DNA of 64,000 nucleotides from Paraburkholderia aromaticivorans (GTDB taxonomy: Bacteria > Pseudomonadota > Gammaproteobacteria > Burkholderiales > Burkholderiaceae): assembly GCF_012689525.1 (NCBI RefSeq), contig NZ_CP051516.1, forward strand, positions 1,922,001-1,986,000, given 5' to 3'. The notes under the pieces are model-generated. The model saw only the letters and a list, made by a program, of their open reading frames with translations, was not told the DNA's origin and did not search any database. Shown here piece after piece: positions 9,608 to 18,153 of the stretch; within the stretch, counting starts at the first letter, position 1; each line of letters opens with the position of its first letter. Made by a program: the position numbers and the translations under genes.

Positions 9608-9613
9608 TACAAT
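9608..9613 (+). promoter_or_regulatory. Putative -10 box of moeA
   Basis: TACAAT lies 31 bases before the moeA ATG in the 214-base gap after thrC. The same hexamer precedes dnaX, surE, rlmD, dusC, rimO and serB in this window, which supports it as a housekeeping -10. No clear -35 box. Confidence 0.45.
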
Positions 9614-9644
9614 ATTCTTTTATCCTGCGGCTTCGAGACCTGAG

Positions 9645-10925
9645 ATGTCCACACCCACGCCCCGCGCGCCGATGCTCGCCACCGCCGAAGCCTTGGCGAC
9701 TCTCCTCAGCGCAGCGAGCCCGATTGCCGGCACAGAGTCGATCCCCACGCTGGAAGCGCTGAACCGCGTGCTCGCGGCCGACGTCACGTCGCCGCTCGAC
9801 GTCCCGCCGATGAACACCAGTGCAATGGACGGCTACGCGATCCGCACGGCGGACCTGACGGCGCCGGGCAACAGCCGCTTGCCGGTCTCGCAGCGGATTC
9901 CCGCCGGTCACGCGCCGGAGCCGCTGAAGCCCGGCACGGCCGCGCGAATCTTCACCGGCGCCACGGTCCCCCCCGGCGCGGACGCGATCGTGATGCAGGA
10001 GCAAACCGACGCCGCCGGCGCGGACGTCGCGATCCTGCACAGTCCGCAACCGGGCGAATGGATCACGGCGCAGGGCGCGGATATCCGCAGCGGCTCGGTC
10101 ATTCTTCCGGCGGGCACGCGGCTCACGCCGCAGGCGCTGGGACTCGCCGCCTCGGTCGGCTGCGCCGAACTCGCGGTGCGGCGGCGCGTCAAGGTCGCCG
10201 TGTTCTTCACGGGCGACGAACTGACCATGCCCGGCGAGCCGCTGAAGCCGGGCGCAATCTACAACTCGAACCGTTTCACGCTGCGCGGCCTGCTGGAGAA
10301 GCTCGGCTGTGAGGTCACCGACTACGGCATCGTCGCGGACAAGCTCGACGCGACCCGCGCGACGCTGCGCGAAGCCGCCGAGGCGCACGACCTGATCCTG
10401 ACCTGCGGCGGCGTGTCGGTCGGCGAGGAAGATCACGTGAAGCCCGCCGTGGAAGCGGAGGGGCGGCTTGCGATGTGGCAGATCGCGATGAAGCCGGGCA
10501 AGCCGCTCGCGTTCGGCGCGGTGCGGCGTGCGGCGCAGCGCGGTGAGAGCGCGGCGGGGGCGGCATCCGCTTCGGCTTCGGCTGAAACCTTCTTTATCGG
10601 TTTACCGGGCAATCCGGTATCCAGCTTCGCCACCTTCCTGCTGTTCGTGCGTCCATTCATCCTGAGCCTGGCCGGCGTGCAGACGGTCGCGCCGCGCGCG
10701 CTGTCGCTGCGGGCGGATTTCACGCAGAGCAAGGCCGACCGCCGCAACGAATTCCTGCGCGCGCGGATCAACCCGGCCGGCGGCCTCGACCTGTTTCCGA
10801 ATCAGAGTTCGGCCGTGCTGACGTCGACGGTCTGGGGCGACGGCCTGATCGACAATCCGCCGAATCACGCGATCAGTGCCGGCGAGCCCGTGCGCTTCAT
10901 ACCTTTTTCCGAATTGCTGAACTGA
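9645..10925 (+). CDS. moeA: Molybdopterin molybdenumtransferase MoeA
   Basis: A 426-residue MoeA that inserts molybdate into adenylated molybdopterin. The order is the usual one: linker and domain II with NTSAMDGYA near residue 60, GTAARIFTGATVPPGADAIVMQEQ, the MPT-binding domain III with FFTGDEL, YNSNRF and LTCGGVSVGEEDHVK, and a C-terminal domain IV with GLPGNPVSSF. An Ala/Ser-rich insert sits before GLPGNP. The frame opens at 9456, but family proteins begin at the ATG at 9645, which follows a GAGACCTGAG sequence. It starts the moeA-moaD-moaE run. Confidence 0.93.
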   Translation: MSTPTPRAPMLATAEALATLLSAASPIAGTESIPTLEALNRVLAADVTSPLDVPPMNTSAMDGYAIRTADLTAPGNSRLPVSQRIPAGHAPEPLKPGTAARIFTGATVPPGADAIVMQEQTDAAGADVAILHSPQPGEWITAQGADIRSGSVILPAGTRLTPQALGLAASVGCAELAVRRRVKVAVFFTGDELTMPGEPLKPGAIYNSNRFTLRGLLEKLGCEVTDYGIVADKLDATRATLREAAEAHDLILTCGGVSVGEEDHVKPAVEAEGRLAMWQIAMKPGKPLAFGAVRRAAQRGESAAGAASASASAETFFIGLPGNPVSSFATFLLFVRPFILSLAGVQTVAPRALSLRADFTQSKADRRNEFLRARINPAGGLDLFPNQSSAVLTSTVWGDGLIDNPPNHAISAGEPVRFIPFSELLN

Positions 10926-10955
10926 GCGAGGCCGGCAACCGCCGGCGGCACCCCG

Positions 10956-11213
10956 ATGAAGATTCAACTCCGATATTTTGCGAGCGTGCGTGAAGCGCTC
11001 GACCTGGCCGACGAAACCGTCGATCTGCCCGACGGCATCGCGACGGTCGGCGATGTGCGCGCATGGCTGCGCGTGCGCGGTGGCATCTGGGCCGACACGC
11101 TGGCTGAAGGCCGCGCGCTGCGCATGGCCTGCAACCACGTGATGACCGGCGCCGGCACCCGCGTGACCGAAGGCTGCGAAGTCGCGTTTTTTCCGCCCGT
11201 CACCGGCGGCTGA
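10956..11213 (+). CDS. moaD: Molybdopterin synthase small subunit MoaD
   Basis: An 85-residue ubiquitin-like protein ending in the required Gly-Gly (FFPPVTGG). The C-terminal glycine is thiocarboxylated and donates sulfur to cyclic pyranopterin monophosphate within the MoaD-MoaE heterotetramer. The start MKIQLRYFASVREAL is typical. It lies 30 bases after moeA and 42 before moaE, so the three are very likely co-transcribed. Confidence 0.95.
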   Translation: MKIQLRYFASVREALDLADETVDLPDGIATVGDVRAWLRVRGGIWADTLAEGRALRMACNHVMTGAGTRVTEGCEVAFFPPVTGG

Positions 11214-11255
11214 GTCACCATGCGGCCGCGCCGCTTAACCGCATAGGAGCCCGAG

Positions 11256-11732
11256 ATGCCCGTTCGCGTCCAGACGGAAGACTTCGACCTCACCGCCGAG
11301 GTCGCCGCATTGCGCGCGCGCAATCCGAAGATCGGCGCCGTGGCCTGCTTCATCGGCACCGTGCGCGATCTGAACGACGGCAGCACGATCGAGACGATGG
11401 AGCTCGAACACTATCCCGGCATGACGGAGAAGTCGCTGGAAGTGATCATCGTGAGCGCGCGCGAGCGCTGGCCGGGCATCGAGGTGTCGATCGTGCATCG
11501 GGTCGGCAAGCTCTATCCGCTCGACCAGATCGTGCTGGTGGCGACCACGGCCGTACATCGCGGGGAAGCCTTCGCATCGTGCGAATTCGTGATGGACTAT
11601 CTGAAGACCCAGGCGCCGTTCTGGAAGAAAGAGAAGACCGAGGCCGGCGAGCGCTGGGTCGATGCCCGCGTCACCGACGATGCGGCGCTCGCCCGCTGGG
11701 GGATTGACTCGGACAATCGGACGGCGGAGTAG
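11256..11732 (+). CDS. moaE: Molybdopterin synthase catalytic subunit MoaE
   Basis: A 158-residue MoaE. Recognisable parts are the N-terminal VACFIGTVRD, ELEHYPGMTEKSL, HRVGKLYPLD and the active-site lysine region APFWKKEK followed by GERWVDA. It completes molybdopterin from the pterin precursor and MoaD thiocarboxylate in the cytoplasm. A GGAG ribosome site precedes the ATG. It is the last gene of the cluster and converges on the globin gene. Confidence 0.95.
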   Translation: MPVRVQTEDFDLTAEVAALRARNPKIGAVACFIGTVRDLNDGSTIETMELEHYPGMTEKSLEVIIVSARERWPGIEVSIVHRVGKLYPLDQIVLVATTAVHRGEAFASCEFVMDYLKTQAPFWKKEKTEAGERWVDARVTDDAALARWGIDSDNRTAE

Positions 11733-11887
11733 GCGCAACGGTTCAGGTTTGCCGGATTCCGCGGGTCAGGCCAAGCGTCTTGACGTCTCTCGCGCCGTTC
11801 TCAAGCGCTCGTAAGACGTAGCCGCTCGGGCGCGTTGAAGGCCGGCCCGCCGTAAGGCTTGAAGCGGCCCTGAAACCTGAACCCAGC

Positions 11888-12433
11888 TCATTCGTCCCGC
11901 GCCCGGCCGACAATCCGCGTCGGAAACGGCTCGCCGGACGGGCGCGCCGCGTGAGCGGCATCCTCTCCGTCGCGCGGACGCCGTTTCGGCGCGACGCGGT
12001 CCAGCAGCGCCTGTTGTTCCTCCGGAATCTTGTAGTCCCAGCCGAAACGGCTCAACTGCAGACTCTGCGCGATACGCAGCGCCGGTTCCATGAAGCGTAC
12101 CGCCGCCGCCGGCTGATAACGCGATTCGACCGTATCCAGAAACAGATACAGCCAGCGGCTGAAGTGCTGCGGCTCGATTCCCTCGAGCGGCTGGTGCGCC
12201 TGCTGCACGTTGCCGCGGTATTGCTTCGCGCCCAGCACGAGGCTGCCCCAGAACGTGCACATCTTGGGCAGGTGATCGTCCCAGCGGCCCGCCAGCGTCG
12301 CGTCGAAGACCGGGCCGAGTAGCGTATCGGCCCGCACGCGGTCGTAGAAGCCGTAGACGAGATCGCGGATATTCGCCTCGGTGGGCTCGGCGGCGCGCTC
12401 GACCACCGGCGCGGCAGGGAAGGACGGGTTCAT
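11888..12433 (-). CDS. Group III truncated hemoglobin
   Basis: A 181-residue protein whose residues about 20-145 form a truncated globin of group III: IRDLVYGFYDRVRADTLLGPVF, then HLPKMCTFWGSLVLG, and the presumed proximal haem ligand H80 in QQAHQPLEGI. Such globins bind or detoxify nitric oxide and oxygen. The last roughly 35 residues are a charged tail not needed for the fold (RRPRDGEDAAHAARPSG). It is divergent from nsrR, whose product senses nitric oxide, and an NsrR-type operator lies between them. NO-dependent expression is therefore likely but inferred. Confidence 0.87.
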   Translation of the reverse strand: MNPSFPAAPVVERAAEPTEANIRDLVYGFYDRVRADTLLGPVFDATLAGRWDDHLPKMCTFWGSLVLGAKQYRGNVQQAHQPLEGIEPQHFSRWLYLFLDTVESRYQPAAAVRFMEPALRIAQSLQLSRFGWDYKIPEEQQALLDRVAPKRRPRDGEDAAHAARPSGEPFPTRIVGRARDE

Positions 12434-12628
12434 GCAAATTCCAAAAAAGTGCGGCGATTCATCGCGTATCGCCCCATGGCGCCACGGAGCGTCAGGAATG
12501 GCCTCAAATTGAGCCCGAACGGACGGAAGTAGGATGCGAATACCCCGCTTTTCGTAAGAATGCCCCAGGCAGGAAACGTTACCATTACTGCCGAATCACG
12601 TACTCCGCCTGTCTGCGCAGAACTGGAA

Positions 12629-12651
12629 AATATGCGTGGCGCCTGCATCTT
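12629..12651. promoter_or_regulatory. Putative NsrR operator
   Basis: A 23-bp near-palindrome: AATATGC, nine bases, GCATCTT. This fits the 11-1-11 layout of known NsrR sites (AAGATGC-N9-GCATCTT) with a single mismatch in the left arm. It lies in the intergenic region between the globin gene and nsrR, 88 bases before the nsrR ATG. It could control both directions. Confidence 0.7.
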
Positions 12652-12738
12652 AGGGCGAAGCGACGGCCCACGGCAACCCTTGCATCGACGCGGTTATCTC
12701 CCGGATCGCGGCTTGCGCTCATTGCGATACCTGCACTC

Positions 12739-13239
12739 ATGAGACTGACCGACTATACGGATTACTCACTACGCGTTCTGCTTTACCTCGCCGTTCGTGG
12801 CGAAGGGTTGTCGACGATCCAGGACATCTCGGACGCGTACGGCATTTCCAAGAACCACTTGATGAAAGTCGTGCAGCAACTCGGCGAACTCGGCTGGGTC
12901 GAGACCGTGCGCGGCCGCAACGGCGGCCTGCGGCTCGCCGAGCAGACGAATGCGCTGACAGTCGGCGAAATCGTGCGCGCGACGGAAAGCGATTTTGCGC
13001 TGGTCGGTTGCTTTCCGGACCAGCATGGCGAGCGCCGAGGTTGCGTCATTACGGCGCAATGCCGTTTGCGAGGCGCGCTCGAGGCGGCGCGCAATGCCTT
13101 CCTCGCCGAACTCGACCGTCATACCATTGGCGAGGTGGCGCAGCCGCACGGCCCGCTGGCCGCACTGCTCGGCTTGAGCAACGTCATTCCGATCACGCCG
13201 GTCGCGCCGGCCGGCGGCGACTCGACGTCTCCGGCCTGA
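12739..13239 (+). CDS. nsrR: Nitric-oxide-sensing Rrf2-family repressor NsrR
   Basis: A 166-residue Rrf2 regulator. The N-terminal winged helix reads MRLTDYTDYSLRVLLYLA with the recognition helix in ISKNHLMKVVQQL and the wing VRGRNGGLRLA. Three cysteines, C91, C102 and C108, can bind an iron-sulfur cluster that reacts with nitric oxide. The first spacing (ten residues) is longer than the four in E. coli NsrR. NsrR usually represses NO-detoxification genes, which fits the divergent globin and the operator at 12629. IscR or RsrR are less likely given the target context. Confidence 0.88.
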   Translation: MRLTDYTDYSLRVLLYLAVRGEGLSTIQDISDAYGISKNHLMKVVQQLGELGWVETVRGRNGGLRLAEQTNALTVGEIVRATESDFALVGCFPDQHGERRGCVITAQCRLRGALEAARNAFLAELDRHTIGEVAQPHGPLAALLGLSNVIPITPVAPAGGDSTSPA

Positions 13240-13300
13240 ATGCGCCCGGCATTTCTCTCGCGTCAAATGTTAAATAGTTGCTGCTTGAGGCAAAAAAACG

Positions 13301-13328
13301 CTTGAAAGCTGGATAAAACGCCTCATTT
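13301..13328 (+). promoter_or_regulatory. Sigma-32 (RpoH) heat-shock promoter of clpB
   Basis: CTTGAAA (13301-13307), a 13-base spacer, then CCTCATTT (13321-13328), one mismatch from the sigma-32 -10 CCCCATTT. It ends 30 bases before the clpB start, as expected for a heat-shock gene. A second CTTGAGG occurs at 13284-13290. Confidence 0.8.
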
Positions 13329-13358
13329 TGGTGGTAATCGAAAATTGGAGGTCTCTTG

Positions 13359-15956
13359 ATGAGAATCGACAAACTCACCACTAAATTCCAGGAAGCACTG
13401 GCGGATGCCCAGAGTCTGGCCGTCGGCCACGACAATCAATACATCGAACCGGTTCACGTCCTGTCGGCGCTCGTCGCCCAACACGACGGCTCGGCGCGCT
13501 CGTTGCTCTCGCGCGCCGGCGTGCATGTGCAGGCGCTGCAAACGGCGCTCGGCGACGCCATGACGCGTCTGCCGCAAGTGCAGGGCACGGACGGCAACGT
13601 GCAGATCGGCCGCGAGCTGACCGGTCTCTTGAACCAGGCCGACAAGGAAGCACAAAAGCTCAACGACACGTTCATCGCGAGCGAGATGTTCCTGCTCGCG
13701 GTCGCGGACGACAAAGGCGAGGCCGGCCGTCTCGCGCGTCAGCACGGCTTGTCGCGCAAGTCGCTGGAAAGCGCGATCGCCGCGGTGCGCGGCGGCTCGC
13801 AGGTGCATAGCCAGGACGCCGAAAGCCAGCGTGAAGCGCTGAAGAAATACACCGTGGATTTGACCGAGCGCGCGCGGGCCGGCAAGCTCGATCCGGTGAT
13901 CGGCCGCGACGATGAAATCCGTCGTTCGATCCAGATCCTGCAACGCCGCACCAAGAACAATCCGGTGCTGATCGGCGAACCGGGCGTGGGTAAGACCGCG
14001 ATCGTCGAAGGTCTGGCGCAGCGCATCGTCAACGGCGAAGTGCCGGAAACACTGAAGGGCAAGCGTGTGTTGTCGCTCGATATGGCGGCGTTGCTGGCCG
14101 GCGCCAAGTATCGCGGCGAGTTCGAAGAGCGTCTGAAGGCCGTGCTGAGCGACATCGCGAAAGACGAAGGCCAGACCATCGTCTTTATCGACGAAATTCA
14201 CACCATGGTCGGCGCGGGCAAGGCCGAAGGCGCGATGGACGCGGGCAACATGCTGAAGCCGGCGCTTTCACGCGGCGAACTGCATTGCGTCGGCGCGACC
14301 ACGCTCGACGAATATCGCAAGTACATCGAAAAGGATGCCGCGCTCGAACGCCGCTTCCAGAAAGTGCTGGTCGACGAACCGACGGTGGAAGCGACCATCG
14401 CGATCCTGCGCGGTCTGCAGGAAAAGTATGAACTGCACCATGGCGTCGATATCACCGACCCGGCGATCGTGGCGGCGGCGGAACTGTCGCATCGCTACAT
14501 CACGGATCGTTTCCTGCCGGACAAGGCCATCGACCTGATCGACGAAGCCGCTTCGAAGATCAAGATGGAAATCGACTCGAAGCCGGAAGTGATGGACCGG
14601 CTCGACCGTCGGTTGATCCAGTTGAAGATCGAGCGCGAAGCCGTCAAGAAGGAAAAAGACGAAGCGTCGCAAAAGCGTCTGCAACTGATCGAGGAAGAAA
14701 TCGAGCGGCTGAATCGCGAATATTCGGACCTCGAAGAAATCTGGACGGCGGAAAAAGCCGCGGTGCAGGGCAGCGCGCAACTGAAGGAAGAGATCGAAAA
14801 AACGCGCGCGGAAATCATCCGCCTGCAACGTGAAGGCAAGCTGGAGAAAGTCGCCGAGTTGCAGTACGGCAAGCTGCCGGGTCTCGAAGCGCAGTTGAAG
14901 GAAGTGACCAAGGCCGAGGCGAACGAGCAGAACAATCCGACGCGGCCGCGCCTCTTGCGCACGCAGGTCGGTGCGGAAGAAATTGCTGAAGTCGTGTCGC
15001 GTTCCACCGGCATTCCGGTGTCGCGCATGATGCAGGGCGAGCGCGAAAAGCTGCTGCAGATCGAAGAGAAGCTGCACGCGCGCGTGGTCGGCCAGGACGA
15101 AGCGATCACCGCGGTGGCCGATGCGATCCGCCGCTCGCGCGCGGGTCTGTCGGATCCGAACCGGCCGTATGGTTCGTTCCTGTTCCTCGGTCCTACCGGC
15201 GTGGGCAAGACCGAGCTGTGCAAGGCGTTGGCGTCGTTCCTGTTCGATTCGGAAGATCATCTGGTCCGCATCGACATGAGCGAATTCATGGAGAAGCACA
15301 GCGTCGCGCGTTTGATCGGTGCGCCGCCGGGATACGTCGGCTACGAAGAAGGCGGTTATCTGACGGAAGCCGTGCGTCGCAAGCCGTATAGCGTGATCCT
15401 GCTCGACGAAATCGAGAAGGCGCATCCGGACGTGTTCAACGTGCTGCTGCAAGTGCTCGACGACGGCCGCATGACCGATGGGCAGGGCCGTACCGTGGAC
15501 TTCAAGAACACGGTGATCGTGATGACGTCGAACCTCGGTTCGCAAGTGATCCAGGCGATGGTCGGCGAGCCGCAGGAAGCGGTGAAGGACGCGGTCTGGG
15601 AGGAAGTGAAGCTGCACTTCCGGCCCGAGTTTCTGAACCGGATCGACGACGTCGTGGTGTTCCATGCACTCGACCGCTCGAATATCCAGTCGATCGCACG
15701 GATCCAGTTGCAACGTCTGCATGATCGGCTGGCCAAGCTCGACATGCAACTGGTGGTGTCGGACTCGGCGCTCGAGCATGTGGGCAAGGTCGGCTACGAT
15801 CCGCTGTTCGGCGCACGGCCGTTGAAGCGCGCGATCCAGCAGGAGATCGAGAATCCGGTCGCCAAGCTGATACTCGCCGGCAAGTTCGGTCCGAAGGACG
15901 TGATTCCGGTCGAACTGGAAGAAGGCAAGCTGGTGTTCGAACGCGTCGTGCATTAA
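13359..15956 (+). CDS. clpB: ATP-dependent disaggregase ClpB
   Basis: An 865-residue Hsp100 chaperone that works with DnaK to pull proteins out of aggregates. Order: N domain (residues 1 to about 145), first AAA module with GEPGVGKT and [12 protein letters not shown], a long coiled-coil middle domain (about 400-520, rich in E, K, R and Q), and a second AAA module with GPTGVGKT and [14 protein letters not shown]. The middle domain distinguishes it from ClpA and ClpC. A TTG precedes the ATG, but GGAGGT at 13347-13352 is correctly spaced for the ATG at 13359. The sigma-32 promoter just upstream and the terminator at 16018 make it a single-gene unit. Confidence 0.96.
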   Translation: MRIDKLTTKFQEALADAQSLAVGHDNQYIEPVHVLSALVAQHDGSARSLLSRAGVHVQALQTALGDAMTRLPQVQGTDGNVQIGRELTGLLNQADKEAQKLNDTFIASEMFLLAVADDKGEAGRLARQHGLSRKSLESAIAAVRGGSQVHSQDAESQREALKKYTVDLTERARAGKLDPVIGRDDEIRRSIQILQRRTKNNPVLIGEPGVGKTAIVEGLAQRIVNGEVPETLKGKRVLSLDMAALLAGAKYRGEFEERLKAVLSDIAKDEGQTIVFIDEIHTMVGAGKAEGAMDAGNMLKPALSRGELHCVGATTLDEYRKYIEKDAALERRFQKVLVDEPTVEATIAILRGLQEKYELHHGVDITDPAIVAAAELSHRYITDRFLPDKAIDLIDEAASKIKMEIDSKPEVMDRLDRRLIQLKIEREAVKKEKDEASQKRLQLIEEEIERLNREYSDLEEIWTAEKAAVQGSAQLKEEIEKTRAEIIRLQREGKLEKVAELQYGKLPGLEAQLKEVTKAEANEQNNPTRPRLLRTQVGAEEIAEVVSRSTGIPVSRMMQGEREKLLQIEEKLHARVVGQDEAITAVADAIRRSRAGLSDPNRPYGSFLFLGPTGVGKTELCKALASFLFDSEDHLVRIDMSEFMEKHSVARLIGAPPGYVGYEEGGYLTEAVRRKPYSVILLDEIEKAHPDVFNVLLQVLDDGRMTDGQGRTVDFKNTVIVMTSNLGSQVIQAMVGEPQEAVKDAVWEEVKLHFRPEFLNRIDDVVVFHALDRSNIQSIARIQLQRLHDRLAKLDMQLVVSDSALEHVGKVGYDPLFGARPLKRAIQQEIENPVAKLILAGKFGPKDVIPVELEEGKLVFERVVH

Positions 15957-16017
15957 GCGAAACGCGTTCTTCGAGGAAGGTAGCGGCAGCAGTCGAGCCA
16001 TTCCCGACGACGTTAAA

Positions 16018-16057
16018 AAGCGGCAACGAAGGTGACTTCGTTGCCGCTTATTTTTTG
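16018..16057 (+). terminator. Rho-independent terminator after clpB
   Basis: A perfect 14-bp stem (AAGCGGCAACGAAG with its complement) closes a GTGA loop at 16032-16035 and is followed by ATTTTTTG. It also faces the convergent yidB-like gene. Confidence 0.9.
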
Positions 16058-16097
16058 CCCGCTCTGATCACGCAAACGGGCAGGCGAGGCCGCGTTG

Positions 16098-16526
16098 TTA
16101 CGCGTTGCCCTTGCCGAACAATGCCGACAGGCCGCCGAGCGCGCCGAGCACGGTGGTGGCGTTCAGCTTGCCTTCAGCCGGCACTTCGCCTTCCGGCGTG
16201 GCCGCGTTGACGACGTGCGGCAGAATCTGCGACAGCAGGCCGGTGACCTGATCCGGCTGCACGCCAGCCTTCGCCGCTAGGTTGGTGACGGTGTCCGAGC
16301 CGAGCACGCTGTGCAGTGCGTCGGGCGCGATCGGCTGGTTTTCGCCGTTACTGACCCACGACGTCACGACGTCGCCGAGGCCTTTTTCCTTGAAACGGTC
16401 GATCAGGCCGTTCAGGCCGCCCGGCTGGTTATTGACGAATTCGAGTGCGGCCGAAACCAGGGCTTGCTGGCCATCGCCTTCGGGGGATTTGCCAACCAGG
16501 GAACCGAGTGTGTCGAGTAGGCTCAT
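16098..16526 (-). CDS. YidB family protein (DUF937)
   Basis: A 142-residue cytoplasmic protein of the YidB/DUF937 family: MSLLDTLGSLVGK at the N terminus, LNGLIDRFKEKGLGDVVTSWVSNGENQPI in the middle and GVQPDQVTGLLSQILPHVV. It has no signal peptide or membrane segment. The function of this family is not established. An AGAGAG sequence precedes the ATG. It converges on clpB across a shared terminator and stands alone. Confidence 0.85.
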   Translation of the reverse strand: MSLLDTLGSLVGKSPEGDGQQALVSAALEFVNNQPGGLNGLIDRFKEKGLGDVVTSWVSNGENQPIAPDALHSVLGSDTVTNLAAKAGVQPDQVTGLLSQILPHVVNAATPEGEVPAEGKLNATTVLGALGGLSALFGKGNA

Positions 16527-16745
16527 GACGGTCTCTCTTGAATGCCGACACGTGCGTGACGGGTCAGCGGGTGAAAACGCCGCGCGGTTGCGCGGCGCCG
16601 TGGAAGGAAGGCGGGCGGCGGCGAGACGGCGCCGACGGGTTCATTCGCGTGGGGAGCACGCGCGTATCACCGGGGCCGTTGCGCTGCCGGCGCTCAATCC
16701 TGTTTCGTACTCCGTTTCATTCTGTCCGGTCCTCGTTTCGTGCGG

Positions 16746-17336
16746 TCAGGCACCGCCCGAGGCCGCCGCTGCCGATGCGGCCTTGCTCTTCTTCGCCTTC
16801 TTTTTCGCAGCCTTGCTGTCGGAGGCGTTAGCCGGTGCCGCCGCGGTGGCCGGCGCGGAAGCCGCTACCGCCTCGGACGCTGCGGCCTTGCTCTTCTTCT
16901 TCGACTTCGACGCCCCCGCACCGGAAGCATCCGCCGGCGCGGCCGGTGTCGTGGTCGCGGCCGTGGCTGGCGCCGCGGTAGTCGCCGCAGGCGCGGCGGC
17001 CGGCGCTGCCTTCGTACTGGCCGTGCTGCTCGGCTTCGTGGCGGGCTTGGCGCCGCTCGGCGGCGTGGATGCACCGTTGATCGTCAGGCCGGCCGCTTCG
17101 AGATTGGTCACCGATTTCGCGCCGATGCCCTTGACGCGCGTGGCGAGATCGTCGGCGTCCTTGAACGGGCCATTCTTGGTGCGTTCGTCGATGATCGCTT
17201 TCGCATGCACCGGGCCGATACCCTTGACCGATTCGAGCGCCGCCTGATCGGCGGAATTCACTTCGACGGCCGCCGCAAATCCGGCCGACAGCGACAAAGC
17301 CAAAGCAACGCAAAGCATTAAAAGCTTCTTCAGCAT
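16746..17336 (-). CDS. Exported helix-hairpin-helix (ComEA-like) protein with Ala/Lys-rich tail
   Basis: A 196-residue protein in three parts: a signal peptide (residues 1 to about 23, MLKKLLMLCVALALSLSAG then FAAA), one ComEA-type helix-hairpin-helix unit (about 24-90: VEVNSADQAALESVKGIGP, then LATRVKGIGAKSV), and a low-complexity tail rich in Ala, Thr, Pro and Lys with KSKKKSKAA and KKKAKKSKAA clusters resembling histone H1 tails. The frame opens at 17516, but GGAGTG correctly precedes the ATG at 17336. ComEA domains bind DNA in the periplasm during uptake. Here the tail could add non-specific DNA or polyanion binding. No other competence gene is adjacent. Confidence 0.8.
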   Translation of the reverse strand: MLKKLLMLCVALALSLSAGFAAAVEVNSADQAALESVKGIGPVHAKAIIDERTKNGPFKDADDLATRVKGIGAKSVTNLEAAGLTINGASTPPSGAKPATKPSSTASTKAAPAAAPAATTAAPATAATTTPAAPADASGAGASKSKKKSKAAASEAVAASAPATAAAPANASDSKAAKKKAKKSKAASAAAASGGA

Positions 17337-17617
17337 GGCAAGCACTCCATTGTGGGCAAAAAAGTTAGCCGCCAAGGGACGACTCTTACAAAACTCGGAC
17401 GACAGCATCCTGTCAGCTTTCACTGCGCTTAAGCATAGAACAAATTGCGCGCCCTTATTTGCGAACGCGGACGATTTATACCGATCGATTCGTGACAAGT
17501 AAATCAGTGTGGACAAGATTTAAACCTTTTGCCGCGTAATTAGGCTGTTATGAGTTTATCGATCAAATCCACGCGCCATAAAAAATGACGGCACAGACAA
17601 ATGACAGCAAGACGCGC
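17337..17617. other. Divergent intergenic region upstream of the merR-type gene
   Basis: The combined gap to 17658 is 322 bp and comparatively AT-rich (for example around 17510-17590). No gene is seen. Promoters for the exported HhH protein must lie here. The right end holds the MerR-type promoter listed next. Confidence 0.5.
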
Positions 17618-17648
17618 TTGACTTAGAGTGCACTCGAAGTCCTAACCT
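17618..17648 (+). promoter_or_regulatory. MerR-type promoter/operator with 19-bp spacer
   Basis: TTGACT (17618-17623), a 19-base spacer, then TAACCT (17643-17648). The spacer contains a dyad (ACTTAGAGT and ACTCGAAGT around GC). An over-long spacer carrying a dyad is the hallmark of promoters that MerR proteins untwist. It is ten bases before the MerR-family start codon, which implies autoregulation. Confidence 0.75.
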
Positions 17649-17658
17649 GAGTTCCGTT

Positions 17659-18153
17659 ATGTCGAATATCTCGAAAGCACTCACCATCGGGCAGGTCGCT
17701 GAAACGATCGGCGTCTCGACGCATACGCTGCGTTACTACGAACAGGCCGGGCTGATTCGCGCGGTCGGCCGCACGCAGGCGGGGCATCGGCTGTATTCGC
17801 CGGCCGATCTCGACTGGCTGCGGTTCGTGATGCGGCTCAAGGCGACCGGCATGCCGATCGCCGGCATGCAGGCGTTCGCGGCGCTGCGCGCGCAAGGCCA
17901 GCCGACGGTGGGCGCGCGCCGCGACATGCTGGTGGCGCATCGGGATGCGGTTTTGGCGCGGATCGCCGAGTTGCAGAGCAACCTCGGCGCCATCGTCGAC
18001 AAGATCGCGTACTACGAAGCGGCCGGGCGCGCACCCGCCGTGGCGCACTCGACACGACAGACCGACGAAACCCAGGCGCATTCACATTCGGAAGAGGACT
18101 CACCATGGACCACGCACACAACGATCGCTACACCCGAGGCTGGGACAAACTGA
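17659..18153 (+). CDS. MerR family transcriptional regulator
   Basis: A 164-residue MerR regulator: LTIGQVAETIGVSTHTLRYYEQAGLI is the winged-helix DNA-binding part, followed by RLYSPADLDWLRFVMRLKATGMPI and a dimerisation helix of about residues 95-122. The C-terminal tail contains no cysteine, so metal or thiol sensing through Cys is excluded. The tail is His/Glu/Thr-rich (AHSHSEED). Its 3' end overlaps the start of the next gene by 49 bases, so the two are translationally coupled. The inducing signal is unknown. Confidence 0.85.
   Translation: MSNISKALTIGQVAETIGVSTHTLRYYEQAGLIRAVGRTQAGHRLYSPADLDWLRFVMRLKATGMPIAGMQAFAALRAQGQPTVGARRDMLVAHRDAVLARIAELQSNLGAIVDKIAYYEAAGRAPAVAHSTRQTDETQAHSHSEEDSPWTTHTTIATPEAGTN

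Noticed and set aside
14268..16001. 577-codon minus-strand frame opposite clpB
   Set aside because: Mirror of the conserved clpB codons, no ribosome site and no recognisable domain.
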